From: Pseudonocardia sediminis
GTDB lineage: Bacteria; Actinomycetota; Actinomycetes; Mycobacteriales; Pseudonocardiaceae
Direction of reading: 5' to 3'
Length of the DNA: 64,000 nt
Assembly (NCBI RefSeq): GCF_004217185.1
Contig: NZ_SHKL01000001.1
Span: 6,384,001-6,448,000 of the forward strand
This document shows, piece after piece, positions 44,613 to 53,235 of this stretch. The notes under the pieces were generated by a model. It was not told where the DNA came from and did not search any database. It worked only from the letters and a program-made list of their open reading frames with translations. How positions within the stretch are numbered: position 1 is the stretch's first letter; each line of letters starts with the position of its first letter. Made by a program: the position numbers and the translations under genes.

Positions 44613-44626
44613 TTACCGGCCGGTAA
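44613..44626. promoter_or_regulatory. Perfect 14-bp palindrome upstream of fadE5-like gene
   Basis: TTACCGGCCGGTAA reads the same on both strands. It lies at the predicted transcription start and 42 bp before the ATG. With the degenerate copy at 44585 it makes a two-site arrangement typical of TetR/FadR-type repressors of fatty-acid genes. The regulator is not encoded nearby. Confidence 0.68.
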
Positions 44627-44667
44627 GTGGATCGTCCGGGTCAGAGCGCGAACGGCGGTGCAGACAC

Positions 44668-46503
44668 ATGGGCCACTACACGAGCAACCTGCGCGATCTC
44701 GAGTTCAACCTGTTCGAGGTCTTCCGCATCCAGGAGACACTGGGAACCGGGCCCTTCGAGGGCGTCGACCAGGACACCGCGAAGGGCGTGCTCACCGAGC
44801 TGTCCGCGGTGTGCACCGGCCCGCTGGCCGAGTCCTTCACCGAGATCGACCGCAACCCGCCGGTCTACGACCCGAAGACGTTCTCGGTCACCACCCCGCA
44901 GGGACTCAAGGACGCCTACAAGGTCCTCTGGGACGGCGAGTGGTTCCGCCTCGGGCTGCCGGTCGAGCTCGGCGGCTACGGCATCCCGCCGTCGGTGCAG
45001 TGGGCCGCCGCCGAGATGATGCTCGGCTCCAACCCGGCCGCGTTCATGTACATGGCCGGCCCGAACTTCGCCGGCGTGATCCACGCCAACGGCACCGACG
45101 AGCAGAAGCGCTGGGCCCAGATCATGATCGACCGCGCCTGGGGCGCGACGATGGTGCTCACCGAGCCCGACGCCGGTTCCGACGTCGGCGCCGGTCGCGC
45201 CAAGGCGATCCAGCAGGACGACGGCTCCTGGCTGATCGACGGCGTGAAGCGCTTCATCACCTCGGCCGAGCAGGACCTGACCGAGAACATCATGCACCTG
45301 GTGCTGGCCCGTCCCGAGGGCGGAAAGCCCGGCACCAAGGGCCTGTCGCTGTTCCTGGTGCCGAAGTTCCACTTCGACTCCGAGACCGGCGCCCCCGGCG
45401 AGCGCAACGGCGCCTTCGTGACCAACGTCGAGCACAAGATGGGCCTCAAGGCCTCGACCACCTGCGAGCTGACGTTCGGCCAGCACGGTGTCCCCGCCCA
45501 GGGCTGGCTGCTCGGCGAGGTGCACGACGGCATCGCGCAGATGTTCCAGGTCATCGAGTACGCCCGGATGATGGTCGGCACCAAGGCCATCGGCACCCTC
45601 TCGGCCGGCTACCTGACCGCGCTGGACTACGCCAAGGAGCGCGTCCAGGGCGCCGACCTGACCCGCATGACAGACAAGACCGCCCCGCGCGTGGCGATCA
45701 CGAAGCACCCCGACGTGCGTCGCAGCCTGATGCTACAGAAGGCCTACGCCGAGGGCCTGCGCGCCGTCTACACCTACACCGCGACGTTCCAGGACAAGAT
45801 CCGCGTCGCGCAGTTCACCGGCGAGGACACCTCGCTCTCGGAGAAGGTCAACGACCTGCTGCTGCCGATCGTCAAGGGCGTCGGCTCGGAGCGGGCCACC
45901 GAGCAGCTGATCCAGTCGCTGCAGACCCTCGGCGGCTCGGGCTACCTGCAGGACTACGCGATCGAGCAGTACATCCGGGACGCCAAGATCGACTCGCTGT
46001 ACGAGGGCACCACCGCGATCCAGTCCCTGGACTTCCTGTTCCGCAAGATCGTCCGGGACAACGGTCAGGCCCTGGCCCACGTGGCCGGCGAGGTGGCGGC
46101 GTTCATCGACTCCGACGCGGGCAACGGCCGGCTCAAGGAGGAGCGCGCGCTGCTCAAGACCGCGCTCACCGACGTGCAGGGCATGCTCGGCACGCTCACC
46201 GGCTACCTCTACGGCTCGGCCAAGGACGTCACCGAGCTCTACAAGGTCGGCCAGCACACGGTGCGGCTGCTGATGGCCGTCGGCGACCTGCTCGTCGGCT
46301 GGCTGCTGCTGCGCCAGGCCGCGGTCGCACTGGAGGCGCTGGGCTCGGACGGCGTCGCGCCGAAGGACCAGGCGTTCTACCAGGGCAAGGTCGGGGTCGC
46401 GTCGTTCTTCGCCAAGACCGTGCTGCCGCGCCTGACCGCGGAGAAGGCGATCATCGACAACGCCGACAACGCGCTGATGGAGCTCGAGGACGCCGCGTTC
46501 TGA
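44668..46503 (+). CDS. Acyl-CoA dehydrogenase, FadE5-like
   Basis: A 611-residue flavoenzyme catalysing the first oxidation of acyl-CoA in beta-oxidation. It has the N-terminal extension typical of FadE5 (HYTSNLRDLEFNLFEVF), then the acyl-CoA dehydrogenase core: MVLTEPDAGSDVG, the FAD-binding W/ITSAEQDLTENI region, GFxDP-like segment replaced as in FadE5, and RVAITKHPDVRRSLMLQKAYAEGLRAVYTYT. The catalytic Glu is probably in LYEGTTAIQSLDF (~445). A C-terminal helical domain of ~130 residues follows. Length and N-terminus match mycobacterial FadE5, which accepts a broad range of chain lengths. No strong ribosome-binding site is seen; GGCGGTG lies upstream. Confidence 0.9.
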   Translation: MGHYTSNLRDLEFNLFEVFRIQETLGTGPFEGVDQDTAKGVLTELSAVCTGPLAESFTEIDRNPPVYDPKTFSVTTPQGLKDAYKVLWDGEWFRLGLPVELGGYGIPPSVQWAAAEMMLGSNPAAFMYMAGPNFAGVIHANGTDEQKRWAQIMIDRAWGATMVLTEPDAGSDVGAGRAKAIQQDDGSWLIDGVKRFITSAEQDLTENIMHLVLARPEGGKPGTKGLSLFLVPKFHFDSETGAPGERNGAFVTNVEHKMGLKASTTCELTFGQHGVPAQGWLLGEVHDGIAQMFQVIEYARMMVGTKAIGTLSAGYLTALDYAKERVQGADLTRMTDKTAPRVAITKHPDVRRSLMLQKAYAEGLRAVYTYTATFQDKIRVAQFTGEDTSLSEKVNDLLLPIVKGVGSERATEQLIQSLQTLGGSGYLQDYAIEQYIRDAKIDSLYEGTTAIQSLDFLFRKIVRDNGQALAHVAGEVAAFIDSDAGNGRLKEERALLKTALTDVQGMLGTLTGYLYGSAKDVTELYKVGQHTVRLLMAVGDLLVGWLLLRQAAVALEALGSDGVAPKDQAFYQGKVGVASFFAKTVLPRLTAEKAIIDNADNALMELEDAAF

Positions 46504-46519
46504 CGTCCTGAGCCCACGC

Positions 46520-46561
46520 ACGACGACGGCCCGGGTGGAGTTCCACCCGGGCCGTCGTCGT
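46520..46561. terminator. Bidirectional terminator between fadE5-like and CBS-protein genes
   Basis: Perfect 20-base arms (ACGACGACGG then CCCGGGTGGA, paired with TCCACCCGGG then CCGTCGTCGT) around a 2-base tip. It lies between convergent genes and could serve both. Confidence 0.85.
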
Positions 46562-46572
46562 ACGTCGTGGTC

Positions 46573-46998
46573 CTACTGCGCGATGTAGGACTCGAGCTGC
46601 TCGCGTTCCTGCTCCAGCATGTCGATCCGCGCCTTGACCAGGTCGCCGATCGAGACGATGCCCGCGAGGCGGCCGTCCACGATGACCGGCAGGTGCCGGA
46701 AGCGGCGGTCGGTCATGATCTTCGCCAGCTCGCCGACGCCGTCGTTCGGGTCACAGGTGACGACGTCGGAGGTCATGATCTCGGCGACGGTCACGCTGAG
46801 CAGGTCGGTGCCGCGCTGGTGCAGCCGCCGTACGACGTCGCGCTCGGACACGATGCCGACCAGCCGCTCGGCGTCGAGCACCGGCAGCGCGCCGAGGTTG
46901 TGCTCGGCGAGCAGCCGGAGTACCTCCGACACCGCGGTGTGCGGCGTGACCGTCGTGACCTGCGATCCCTTGCCGTTCAGTACGTCTGCGATCCGCAT
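46573..46998 (-). CDS. Tandem CBS-domain protein
   Basis: A 141-residue protein made of two CBS motifs forming one Bateman module: VTTVTPHTAVSEVLRLLAEHNLGALPVLDAERLVGIVSERDVVRRL and VVTCDPNDGVGELAKIMTDRRFRHLPVIVDGRLAGIVSIGDLVKARI. The GIVSERD and GIVSIGD signatures are the usual nucleotide-contact segments, so it probably binds an adenine nucleotide. It ends in a short acidic helix (EQEREQLESYIAQ). The start MRIADVLNGKGSQV gives family length; the longer frame begins with non-conserved sequence. It resembles M. tuberculosis Rv2626c-type small CBS proteins, whose role is not settled. Confidence 0.9.
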   Translation of the reverse strand: MRIADVLNGKGSQVTTVTPHTAVSEVLRLLAEHNLGALPVLDAERLVGIVSERDVVRRLHQRGTDLLSVTVAEIMTSDVVTCDPNDGVGELAKIMTDRRFRHLPVIVDGRLAGIVSIGDLVKARIDMLEQEREQLESYIAQ

Positions 46999-47093
46999 CT
47001 CGGGCCCCGTCCTCTGGTTCCGGTGTGGAATGTCCAGATTAGGGACGTGACCCACGTCTCGTCAGCACCCGAAGGGGTCCGACCGCGGCTCTC

Positions 47094-49943
47094 CTAGCCG
47101 CACTGCACGATCGGCTGCGGGTTGTACTTCACGGTGCGGGTCTTGCTGGTGGTCTCACCGGTCTGCACGTCCCGCATGGTGCGGGTGTCGGTCGCGGTGA
47201 ACCCGGGCGAGCCCTTGCTGGCGCTGCACGGCTGCCCCGCCGGGATCTTCACGACCTGCGGGTCGGTGAAGTCGGTCTTCGGGCCCGACTGGGACGAGAC
47301 CTCGTAGCGCTTGGTCCCGAAGAACTTGACCGTGACGTTGCTCGGGGTCCACGCCGTCTTGATCAGCACGGCGGTCGGGCCGTCGTTGCGGAACTTGACG
47401 TCGATCAGGTTCTCGAACACCGTCGCCTCCCGGGCGACCGGGTAGCGGCTGATGTAGTAGCTGTGCTCCTTGTGCTCGACGTCGACCATGCCGGCGAAGT
47501 ACGAGGCGTTGTAGAGCGTGGTCGCCAGCTGCGACACACCGCCGCCGACGCCGCGGGCCGGGTGGCCGTCCTCGATGATCCCGGCCTCGACGTAGCCGCG
47601 GGAGGCGTCGCGGGGGTCGGTCGCGCCGTTGAGGCTGAACGTCTCGCCGGGCTGGACGATCTGCCCGTCGATGGCCTCGGCGGCACGCTTGATGTTCTGA
47701 CCGGAGTCGGCGGAGAACCCGCCGGTGGTGAACGTGCTGATCTCGCCGGCGCTGCCCAGGGACTGGATCTCCGCCGTCGTGATGTCCGGCGGCTTCACCG
47801 CGTAGACCGCCGCCACCTGGCGGGGCCCGCCTGCCGTCGTCAGCACCGGCAGCAGGTTCGCGAACGAGGCCTTGTAGTCGATGCCGCGGCCGTCCTGCGA
47901 CGGGACGACCTTCGGCGGGTTGGACGCGAAGTCGAGCGTCGCGTCGACGCCGGGCTTCTCGGTCTTCTCCAGCTGCGGGGTCACCACGTCGGTGATCGAC
48001 TCGACGTTGACCTGCGGGACGAGCTTCTGCGCGCCGTTCGGGTCGGCCTTGAACGTCAGCGCCTTCGCGATGTCCTCCGGCGCGACGGTGGCGTTGGCAC
48101 CCTCACCGGTGACGGTCAGCGGGCCAGACACGGCCGGCTTCGCGACGTCGTCGATCGCCGTCTGCACGTCGCCGGGGGTGGTCGCGGCCTGCTGGATGAT
48201 CAGCGGCAGGGCGACCGGGGCGCCGCTGGCCCACTGCTGCTCCAGCGTGGTGACGGCGGCGTTCACGTCGAGCTGCTGGCCGGGCTCCGGCGCGACCGCG
48301 ACCGGGTTGAGCCCTTCGAAGCGGACGGTGCCGTCCTTCGGGTCCCGGTCGACGATCGGGGCGAGCTGCTCCATCGCGGTGCGGACGGAACGCTCGTCGG
48401 CCTTGTTCACGACGCCGACGTCACGGGTGGTGAAGAACGAGGAGACGCGGGTGATCGGGTTCAGCGGCTGGGCGCCGGCCCGGTCGAGCGTGCCGTTGTA
48501 GTCGACCGACAGGCCGGCCTTCTTCGGGTCGATCTCGCTGCGCACCGGACCCGCGGTGACCTGGACGGGCAGGCCCGAGCGCGGCTCGATGGTGCCCTGC
48601 AGCTTCTCGATCGCGGCCGCGCGGGAGAGCCCGCCGATGTCCTGACCGGCGACCGTCACCCCGCGCGGGACGCTGCCCGAGCTGAACAGCAGGTCACCGA
48701 GGTAGGCCAGCACGAGGATGCCGAGCACGCCCGCGGCGACCAGCAGACCGATCCGGCGAGGACGACCGGATCCACCGCCGGCGTCGGGGTCCTGGCCGGT
48801 CGGGCCGTCACCGCCGCCGGACGGGCCGGGGGCGGCGGGCGGGGGTCCACCGGCCGGGCCACCGGCGGCGGAGCCGCCGGGCATCCGGCTGGTCGGGCCC
48901 GTGGTCGCGGACATCGCGGCGGTGGCACCGGCCGCGCCGAGGCCCGCGGCGCCTGCGGCCGCGGCACCGCCGGCCGGGCCCGCGGCGCGCATGCGCTGGG
49001 TCGACGCCTCGGTGTTCGGGACCCGGGGGAGGACGCGGGTGCTCTCGTCGTCCCAGGAGCCGAACAGCTCCGCACCACCGGCGGTCGGGCCGTTGCCGGG
49101 TCCGTTGCCGGGAGGCGCGTCAGCGGGACGGGTGCCGGCGGGGGCCGTGGGGCCTGGCTGGGCGGCGGCCGCCGTCGGGGAGCCGTTCCGGACGCCGCCG
49201 TTCTCGAGCCCGCCGTTCTGGGGGCCGCCGTTCTGGGGGCCGCCGTTCTGGGGGCCGCCGTTCTGGGGGCCGCCGTTCTGGGCGGGCGGGGCCTGGGCAG
49301 GAGATGTCTGCGCGGGAGGGGTCTGCGCGGCCGAGGGGGCGGCCGCGGCCATCGCCTGCGTGCCGTCCGCCGGGGCGGCCGGCGTCGCGGTGCCCGCGTT
49401 GGTGCCGCCGTTCGACGGCTGGGCGCTCTGCCCACCCTGGCCCGCGGCGGCCGGGGTGTCGGACGGCGCCGGGCGTGCGTCCTGGGTGGGCGGGGTGAAC
49501 AGGTCGCCCCGGGCCTGCGGGCCGGGGTCCGCGCCCGGCGCGGTCGGGCTCGGCGTCGCGCCGTCGTGGGCGTCCGCGTCGGGGAGGGAGGCGTCGGCAT
49601 CGGCCGCGGTCACCGGTGCGCCGGTGTGCGCGGGGGAGGCGACGGTCGGGGAGTCGGCCGGGCCGTCGGGACGACCGGCGCCCTCCTGTGCCGTGGCGGT
49701 GTCGTCCGGGGCCTGGCGGTTCGGGGCCTGGGAATTCGTGGCCGGGCTGTTCTTCCCGGCCGCCATGGTGGGCCGCGGAGCGGGGGACGGGCGCGGCGGG
49801 GAGGTGGGCTCCGGAGCACCGGACCCGTCGGCCGGGGTGTTCGTCGACGTGGGTGCGCCGTCGGCGGCACCGTCGTCCGGTGACACCCGGGTCGTCACCT
49901 GCTGCTCGATCGCCTCGCCGGACGAGGGCTGCCGCTCGGGCAT
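47094..49943 (-). CDS. VanW-family envelope protein with long disordered cytoplasmic region
   Basis: A 949-residue single-span membrane protein. Residues 1-~405 are disordered Pro/Ala/Gly/Gln-rich sequence, including a 15-bp tandem repeat (about 49198-49280) encoding QNGGP units. A membrane segment follows (RIGLLVAAGVLGILVLAYLGDLLF). The external part has two YoaR/PG-binding-4-like domains (GLSVDYNGTLDRAGAQPLNPITRV and repeats with KPAVSGPLTVTGEG). The VanW domain comes next (FSADSGQNIKRAAEAIDGQIVQPGETFSLNGA, GYVEAGIIEDG, GVGGGVSQLATTLYNASYFAGM, SYYISRYPVAREAT). It ends in a G5-like tail with paired Cys. VanW proteins are wall-associated, but their reaction is unknown. AGGAAG precedes the ATG. 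Confidence 0.88.
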   Translation of the reverse strand: MPERQPSSGEAIEQQVTTRVSPDDGAADGAPTSTNTPADGSGAPEPTSPPRPSPAPRPTMAAGKNSPATNSQAPNRQAPDDTATAQEGAGRPDGPADSPTVASPAHTGAPVTAADADASLPDADAHDGATPSPTAPGADPGPQARGDLFTPPTQDARPAPSDTPAAAGQGGQSAQPSNGGTNAGTATPAAPADGTQAMAAAAPSAAQTPPAQTSPAQAPPAQNGGPQNGGPQNGGPQNGGPQNGGLENGGVRNGSPTAAAAQPGPTAPAGTRPADAPPGNGPGNGPTAGGAELFGSWDDESTRVLPRVPNTEASTQRMRAAGPAGGAAAAGAAGLGAAGATAAMSATTGPTSRMPGGSAAGGPAGGPPPAAPGPSGGGDGPTGQDPDAGGGSGRPRRIGLLVAAGVLGILVLAYLGDLLFSSGSVPRGVTVAGQDIGGLSRAAAIEKLQGTIEPRSGLPVQVTAGPVRSEIDPKKAGLSVDYNGTLDRAGAQPLNPITRVSSFFTTRDVGVVNKADERSVRTAMEQLAPIVDRDPKDGTVRFEGLNPVAVAPEPGQQLDVNAAVTTLEQQWASGAPVALPLIIQQAATTPGDVQTAIDDVAKPAVSGPLTVTGEGANATVAPEDIAKALTFKADPNGAQKLVPQVNVESITDVVTPQLEKTEKPGVDATLDFASNPPKVVPSQDGRGIDYKASFANLLPVLTTAGGPRQVAAVYAVKPPDITTAEIQSLGSAGEISTFTTGGFSADSGQNIKRAAEAIDGQIVQPGETFSLNGATDPRDASRGYVEAGIIEDGHPARGVGGGVSQLATTLYNASYFAGMVDVEHKEHSYYISRYPVAREATVFENLIDVKFRNDGPTAVLIKTAWTPSNVTVKFFGTKRYEVSSQSGPKTDFTDPQVVKIPAGQPCSASKGSPGFTATDTRTMRDVQTGETTSKTRTVKYNPQPIVQCG

Positions 49944-49995
49944 GACGTCGGACTTCCTTTCCGCACAGCCGTCAACATCGCCGGACACCGGCGAG

Positions 49996-50316
49996 CTAGA
50001 GGTAGAGCCCGGTGCCGTGTTCGGGGCGTTCCGAGGCGACCGCGTGCAGATCCCGCTCGCGCATCACCAGGTACGCCGACCCCTGGACCTCGACCTCGTA
50101 CTGGTCGTCGGGTGCCAGGAGGACCCGGTCGCCGTACTTCACCGTGCGGACGTGCTGACCCACACCGACGACCTCCCCCCACACCAGACGTTTGGCGACC
50201 TGCGCGGTTGCCGGGATCACGATTCCCGCCGAGCTACGCCGTTCACCGTCGCCGTCCACTCTCTTGATCATGACGCGGTCGTGCAGCATCTGGATCTGGA
50301 GTTTGGGGTCGGGCAC
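49996..50316 (-). CDS. GroES-like co-chaperonin family protein
   Basis: A 106-residue protein with the Cpn10 fold: LHDRVMIKRVDGDGERRSSAGIVIPATAQVAKRLVWGEVVGVGQHVRTVKYGDRVLLAPDDQYEVEVQGSAYLVMRERDLHAVA. The mobile loop retains SAGIVIP, which in GroES docks onto GroEL, but the roof-loop and C-terminus differ and there is a 14-residue extension (SERPEHGTGLYL). No groEL is adjacent. This is the stand-alone actinobacterial GroES-like family, so it may not be the main co-chaperonin. It is 52 bp upstream of the VanW gene on the same strand. Confidence 0.85.
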   Translation of the reverse strand: MPDPKLQIQMLHDRVMIKRVDGDGERRSSAGIVIPATAQVAKRLVWGEVVGVGQHVRTVKYGDRVLLAPDDQYEVEVQGSAYLVMRERDLHAVASERPEHGTGLYL

Positions 50317-50509
50317 CGGGCAGATGCTACGACGTTGTCGCGTTCCGCCACGAAGGACCCACGACTACCCCGGACGTGGGAAAGCCCCGCGGCACGACCA
50401 GGTCGGGGGTCCGGTGGTGCCACGGGGCTCACCTGGGATTCGCTCGCCGCGTTCCCGGTGTTACCGCTGATCGACAGATTCCTGACTTTCATCCGTTCGG
50501 AGCAGTCCG

Positions 50510-51742
50510 TCAGGCATGTGCGAGGAGATAGCGGCCGAAGTGCGGGACGGTGAACGCGATCTGGCCCCGCTGGGCGGAGAACACCAGGCCCTTCTTCAGC
50601 AGGCTGTCGCGCGCGGGGGAGAGCGAGGACGCCTTGCGCTCCAGGTGCTCCGCGACGCCGGCGGTCACGACGGGCTCGTCCCGGCCGTCGGTCAGCTCGG
50701 CCATCGCGCGCAGGTACTCGCGCTCGGCCGGGGTCGCCCGTTCGAAGCGGGACCCGAAGAACCCGACCGCGAGCTCGGCCTCGGCCTCCGGCGCCGCCAT
50801 CGCGACGTCCTTCGCCCCGATCGGGCTCAGCGGCGCGGCGTCCCAGGCGGCCTTGCCGTAGGCCTGGATGAAGTAGGGGTAGCCGCCGGATCGTTCGTAG
50901 AGGACGTCGAGGGCGTCCTGGTCGAACGTCGCATCCTCCCGCTCGGCCGGTGCGAGCAGCGCGAAGTCGGCGTCCTTGCGGTCGAGACGGTCGATCCGGG
51001 AGTAGGTGAACAGCCGCTCCGAATAGGACTTCGACGCCGAGAGGACCGCCGGCAGGTGCGGCAGCCCGGCGCCGACGACGACGAGCGGCGCCCGCGACTG
51101 GGACAGCTCGTGACACGCCGCGCACATCGCGGACACGTCGTCCGGGCGCAGGTCCTGCATCTCGTCGATCAGCAGCGCGATGCCCGAGCCGACGTCCGCG
51201 GCCAGCGACGCGACCTCGGTGAACAGCTCGACCAGGTCGATCTCGATGTCGCCGGAGTCGGCGCGCCCGTTCTTCACCGGCACGTCGATGCCGGGCTGCC
51301 AGCGCTCGCGCAGCTTCGCCCCGTCCGGCGCCGAGCGCAGCGCGAACGCCTTGAGCACGCCGAGCACCTCGTCGACGCGGTCCGGTGCGCGGTGCCGCAG
51401 CGCGAGGTCGCGGATCGCACGGTGCAGCGCGGCGGACAACGGGCGGCGCAGGTCCGCGTCCGGGCGAGCCTCGATCTTCCCGGCGCCCCATCCGGCGTGC
51501 ATGGCCATCGACCGCAGCTCGCCGAGGAGCACCGTCTTGCCCACTCCGCGCAGCCCGGTCAGCACCAGGCTCCGCTCCGGGCGTCCCCGGGCGACGCGTT
51601 CGAGGACGATCTCGAACGCGTCCACCTCACGGTCCCGTCCGGCCAGCTCGGGCGGGCGCTGACCTGCGCCGGGGGCGAACGGATTGCGCACCGGGTCCAT
51701 GCATCGGACGGTATCGAGCGGTCTCGCGTGATCCGTAGACAT
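50510..51742 (-). CDS. AAA/ORC-type P-loop ATPase
   Basis: A 410-residue ATP-binding protein. Walker A is LVLTGLRGVGKTVLL (residue ~65), Walker B is IALLIDEMQDL, and sensor 1 is LVVVGAGLPHLPAV. RIDRLDRKDADFALLAPAE and YERSGGYPYFIQAYGKAAWD continue the ORC/CDC6-like AAA lid. A C-terminal winged-helix-like part (FERATPAEREYLRAMAELTDGRDEPVVTAGVAEHLERKASSLSPARDSLLKKGLVFS) could bind DNA. A second in-frame ATG at MDPVRNPF (51700) is possible. GAGGG ten bases upstream favours the start at 51742. Such stand-alone ATPases are common in actinobacteria and have no proven role. Confidence 0.82.
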   Translation of the reverse strand: MSTDHARPLDTVRCMDPVRNPFAPGAGQRPPELAGRDREVDAFEIVLERVARGRPERSLVLTGLRGVGKTVLLGELRSMAMHAGWGAGKIEARPDADLRRPLSAALHRAIRDLALRHRAPDRVDEVLGVLKAFALRSAPDGAKLRERWQPGIDVPVKNGRADSGDIEIDLVELFTEVASLAADVGSGIALLIDEMQDLRPDDVSAMCAACHELSQSRAPLVVVGAGLPHLPAVLSASKSYSERLFTYSRIDRLDRKDADFALLAPAEREDATFDQDALDVLYERSGGYPYFIQAYGKAAWDAAPLSPIGAKDVAMAAPEAEAELAVGFFGSRFERATPAEREYLRAMAELTDGRDEPVVTAGVAEHLERKASSLSPARDSLLKKGLVFSAQRGQIAFTVPHFGRYLLAHA

Positions 51743-51876
51743 CGCGATAGAGCCCTCGGCGTGTCGGACAGATCCACCCGGGCGGACCAGCGTCCGCCAT
51801 CCGACTCACGGCAGAGCCGGGACCGGCCTCGCCCACGCCGGCGGGCGTCACATCGTGGTCGTCGCGCCCGTCGTGT

Positions 51877-52030
51877 CGTGACGCTCACCGGGGAGGCCCG
51901 GCACACCGTCAACCGGGAGTCACGTTTCAGCGGTCGCAACCACCGTTTCGTGACGCTCACCGGGGAGGCCCGGCACACCGTCAACCGGGAGTCACGTTTC
52001 AGCGGTCGCAACCACCGTTTCGTGACGCTC
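51877..52030. repeat. Perfect 72-bp tandem duplication plus partial third copy
   Basis: Unit 51877-51948 is repeated exactly at 51949-52020, followed by the first 10 bases of a third copy (CGTGACGCTC, 52021-52030). It lies in the 345-bp gap between the AAA ATPase gene and the SIMPL gene. Both strands stay open through it because 72 is a multiple of three, but I see no gene there. The rest of this gap (51743-51876) holds nothing I can name. Confidence 0.95.
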
Positions 52031-52087
52031 GTGCCTCACGGGCGGCCGGGACGGCGCCGTGGTCACGCTGTCTGCTTGGCTGCGTTC

Positions 52088-52705
52088 GTGCCGGACGAAC
52101 CCGAGATCGTGACCGACGGCGAGGGTCACCACGAGCAGCTCGCCGACCACGCCGACCTGGACCTGTCCTACGAGGCCGTCGGGCCGGACCGGGCGGGCGC
52201 GGTCGCCGAGCTCGGTCGTCGGGTCGCCGGAGCCGCCGACGTCCTGACCGGGCCCGGCGTCACCGTGCGGAGCAGGAGGCTCTGGGTCCGGACCGAGTGG
52301 AGGGGCAAGCGGGAACGCGGCTGCCGCGCCGGCGAGCGGATCGCACTGACGATCACCGACCTCACCGTGCTGGAACGCGTGCTCGCCGCCCTCCTGCGCA
52401 CCGAACCGGCCCAGGTGGACGGTCCGCACTGGACGCTGGAGGACCCGTCTCCGGCCGCGCGGGTCGCCCAGCGCCGTGCCGTCGACGACGCCCGGGCCCG
52501 CGCCGAGGGCTACGCCGACGCGCTCGGGATGCGGCTCGGACCGCTGCGGTCCCTCACCGACGGCGGCTCCGCGCCGCGTGCGATGGCGATGCGCGCGATG
52601 AGCGCACCCGCCGGCGAGCCCGACGTCCAGGATCTCGGCCTGGAGCCGGAGCCCGTCCGCGTCACCGCCCGGTGCACGACGACCTGGTCTCTGGTCGGCG
52701 CCTGA
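52088..52705 (+). CDS. SIMPL (DUF541) domain protein
   Basis: A 205-residue protein with the SIMPL pattern: EIVTDGEGHHEQLADHADLDLSYEAVGPDRAGAVAEL near the start, LTITDLTVLERVLAALL in the middle, and ARVAQRRAVDDARARAEGYADALGMRLGPLRSLTDGG before a variable C-terminus. No signal peptide is visible, so it is probably cytoplasmic, unlike many periplasmic family members. The function of the family is not known; the eukaryotic namesake binds a kinase in signalling. The GTG at 52088 gives family length. The open frame continues upstream only through the tandem repeat, which I treat as non-coding. Confidence 0.85.
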   Translation: MPDEPEIVTDGEGHHEQLADHADLDLSYEAVGPDRAGAVAELGRRVAGAADVLTGPGVTVRSRRLWVRTEWRGKRERGCRAGERIALTITDLTVLERVLAALLRTEPAQVDGPHWTLEDPSPAARVAQRRAVDDARARAEGYADALGMRLGPLRSLTDGGSAPRAMAMRAMSAPAGEPDVQDLGLEPEPVRVTARCTTTWSLVGA

Positions 52706-53039
52706 CGCCCGTCCGGCAGAACCCAGGCCGCCCCCGCCCGGCCCGACGCGCCTCGTGGGGATCCTTCGGGACTGCGAGAGGAGCGAGGGGACCCTTCAAG
52801 ACACTGCTGGACCCGCCGCGACCGTGCGTGGTCACCGAAAGGGCCCCGAGGCGGTCGTTCGACCGGCTCGACAGGTGCCCGGACGTGGAGAGCTCGACGG
52901 CGTGTGACCCGATCGGCCCAGAAACACACCGATGTCATCACGATGCGGTGGACCGATCGGCCAGCACTAGCCGGTCCCGCCGTGGCCAGCGACACTCGTT
53001 CAGAGCAACGGCCGGGTAACGGAACGAAGGAGGACCGCC
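52706..53039. other. Intergenic region upstream of the 45-residue small gene
   Basis: A 334-bp stretch without a gene. It contains a direct repeat, GGGGATCCTTC (52757-52767) and GGGGACCCTTC (52787-52797), exactly 30 bp apart with related flanks. Its 3' end must carry the promoter of the small gene, whose AAGGAGGA site is at 53027-53034. I see no other structure. Confidence 0.5.
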
Positions 53040-53177
53040 GTGAGCCACCGACGCGGACGTCACCGTATGTCCACTTCTCGCCACCACTCGACGCTGCGGA
53101 TGCGTCCGGCGGGCCAGCGCCGTCGCCGTCTCGACGCGCTGCGCGCACTGCTGAGCGGGGCCCGCGCCGCCTGGTGA
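53040..53177 (+). CDS. Small Arg/His-rich protein (45 residues)
   Basis: A short frame starting GTG with a strong AAGGAGGA five bases upstream, encoding SHRRGRHRMSTSRHHSTLRM, then RPAGQRRRRLDALRALLSG, then ARAAW, and ending TGA. The composition is highly basic (about 13 Arg) with a possible amphipathic C-terminal helix (LDALRALLSGARAAW). It is too short for normal gene finding. The near-consensus ribosome-binding site is the main evidence. Binding to nucleic acid or ribosomes would fit the charge, but no family is recognised. It is convergent with fxsA. Confidence 0.6.
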   Translation: MSHRRGRHRMSTSRHHSTLRMRPAGQRRRRLDALRALLSGARAAW

Positions 53178-53235
53178 CGGCGCACCCCCCGTCCTCGACG
53201 GGAGCGGACCCCCGCCGTGACGGGACCGCGTCCGG

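Noticed and set aside
49198..49280. Possible CRISPR-like or minisatellite array
   Set aside because: The 15-bp units are back-to-back codons for QNGGP inside the VanW gene, with no spacers.
47463..49883. 806-codon open frame antisense to the VanW gene
   Set aside because: Low-complexity mirror of a Gly/Pro/Gln-rich region with no motif.
51559..52011. 150-codon minus-strand frame across the tandem repeat
   Set aside because: It contains the repeat translated twice and no recognisable domain. The frame overlaps the ATPase gene's 5' part and the repeat stays open only because its unit is a multiple of three.
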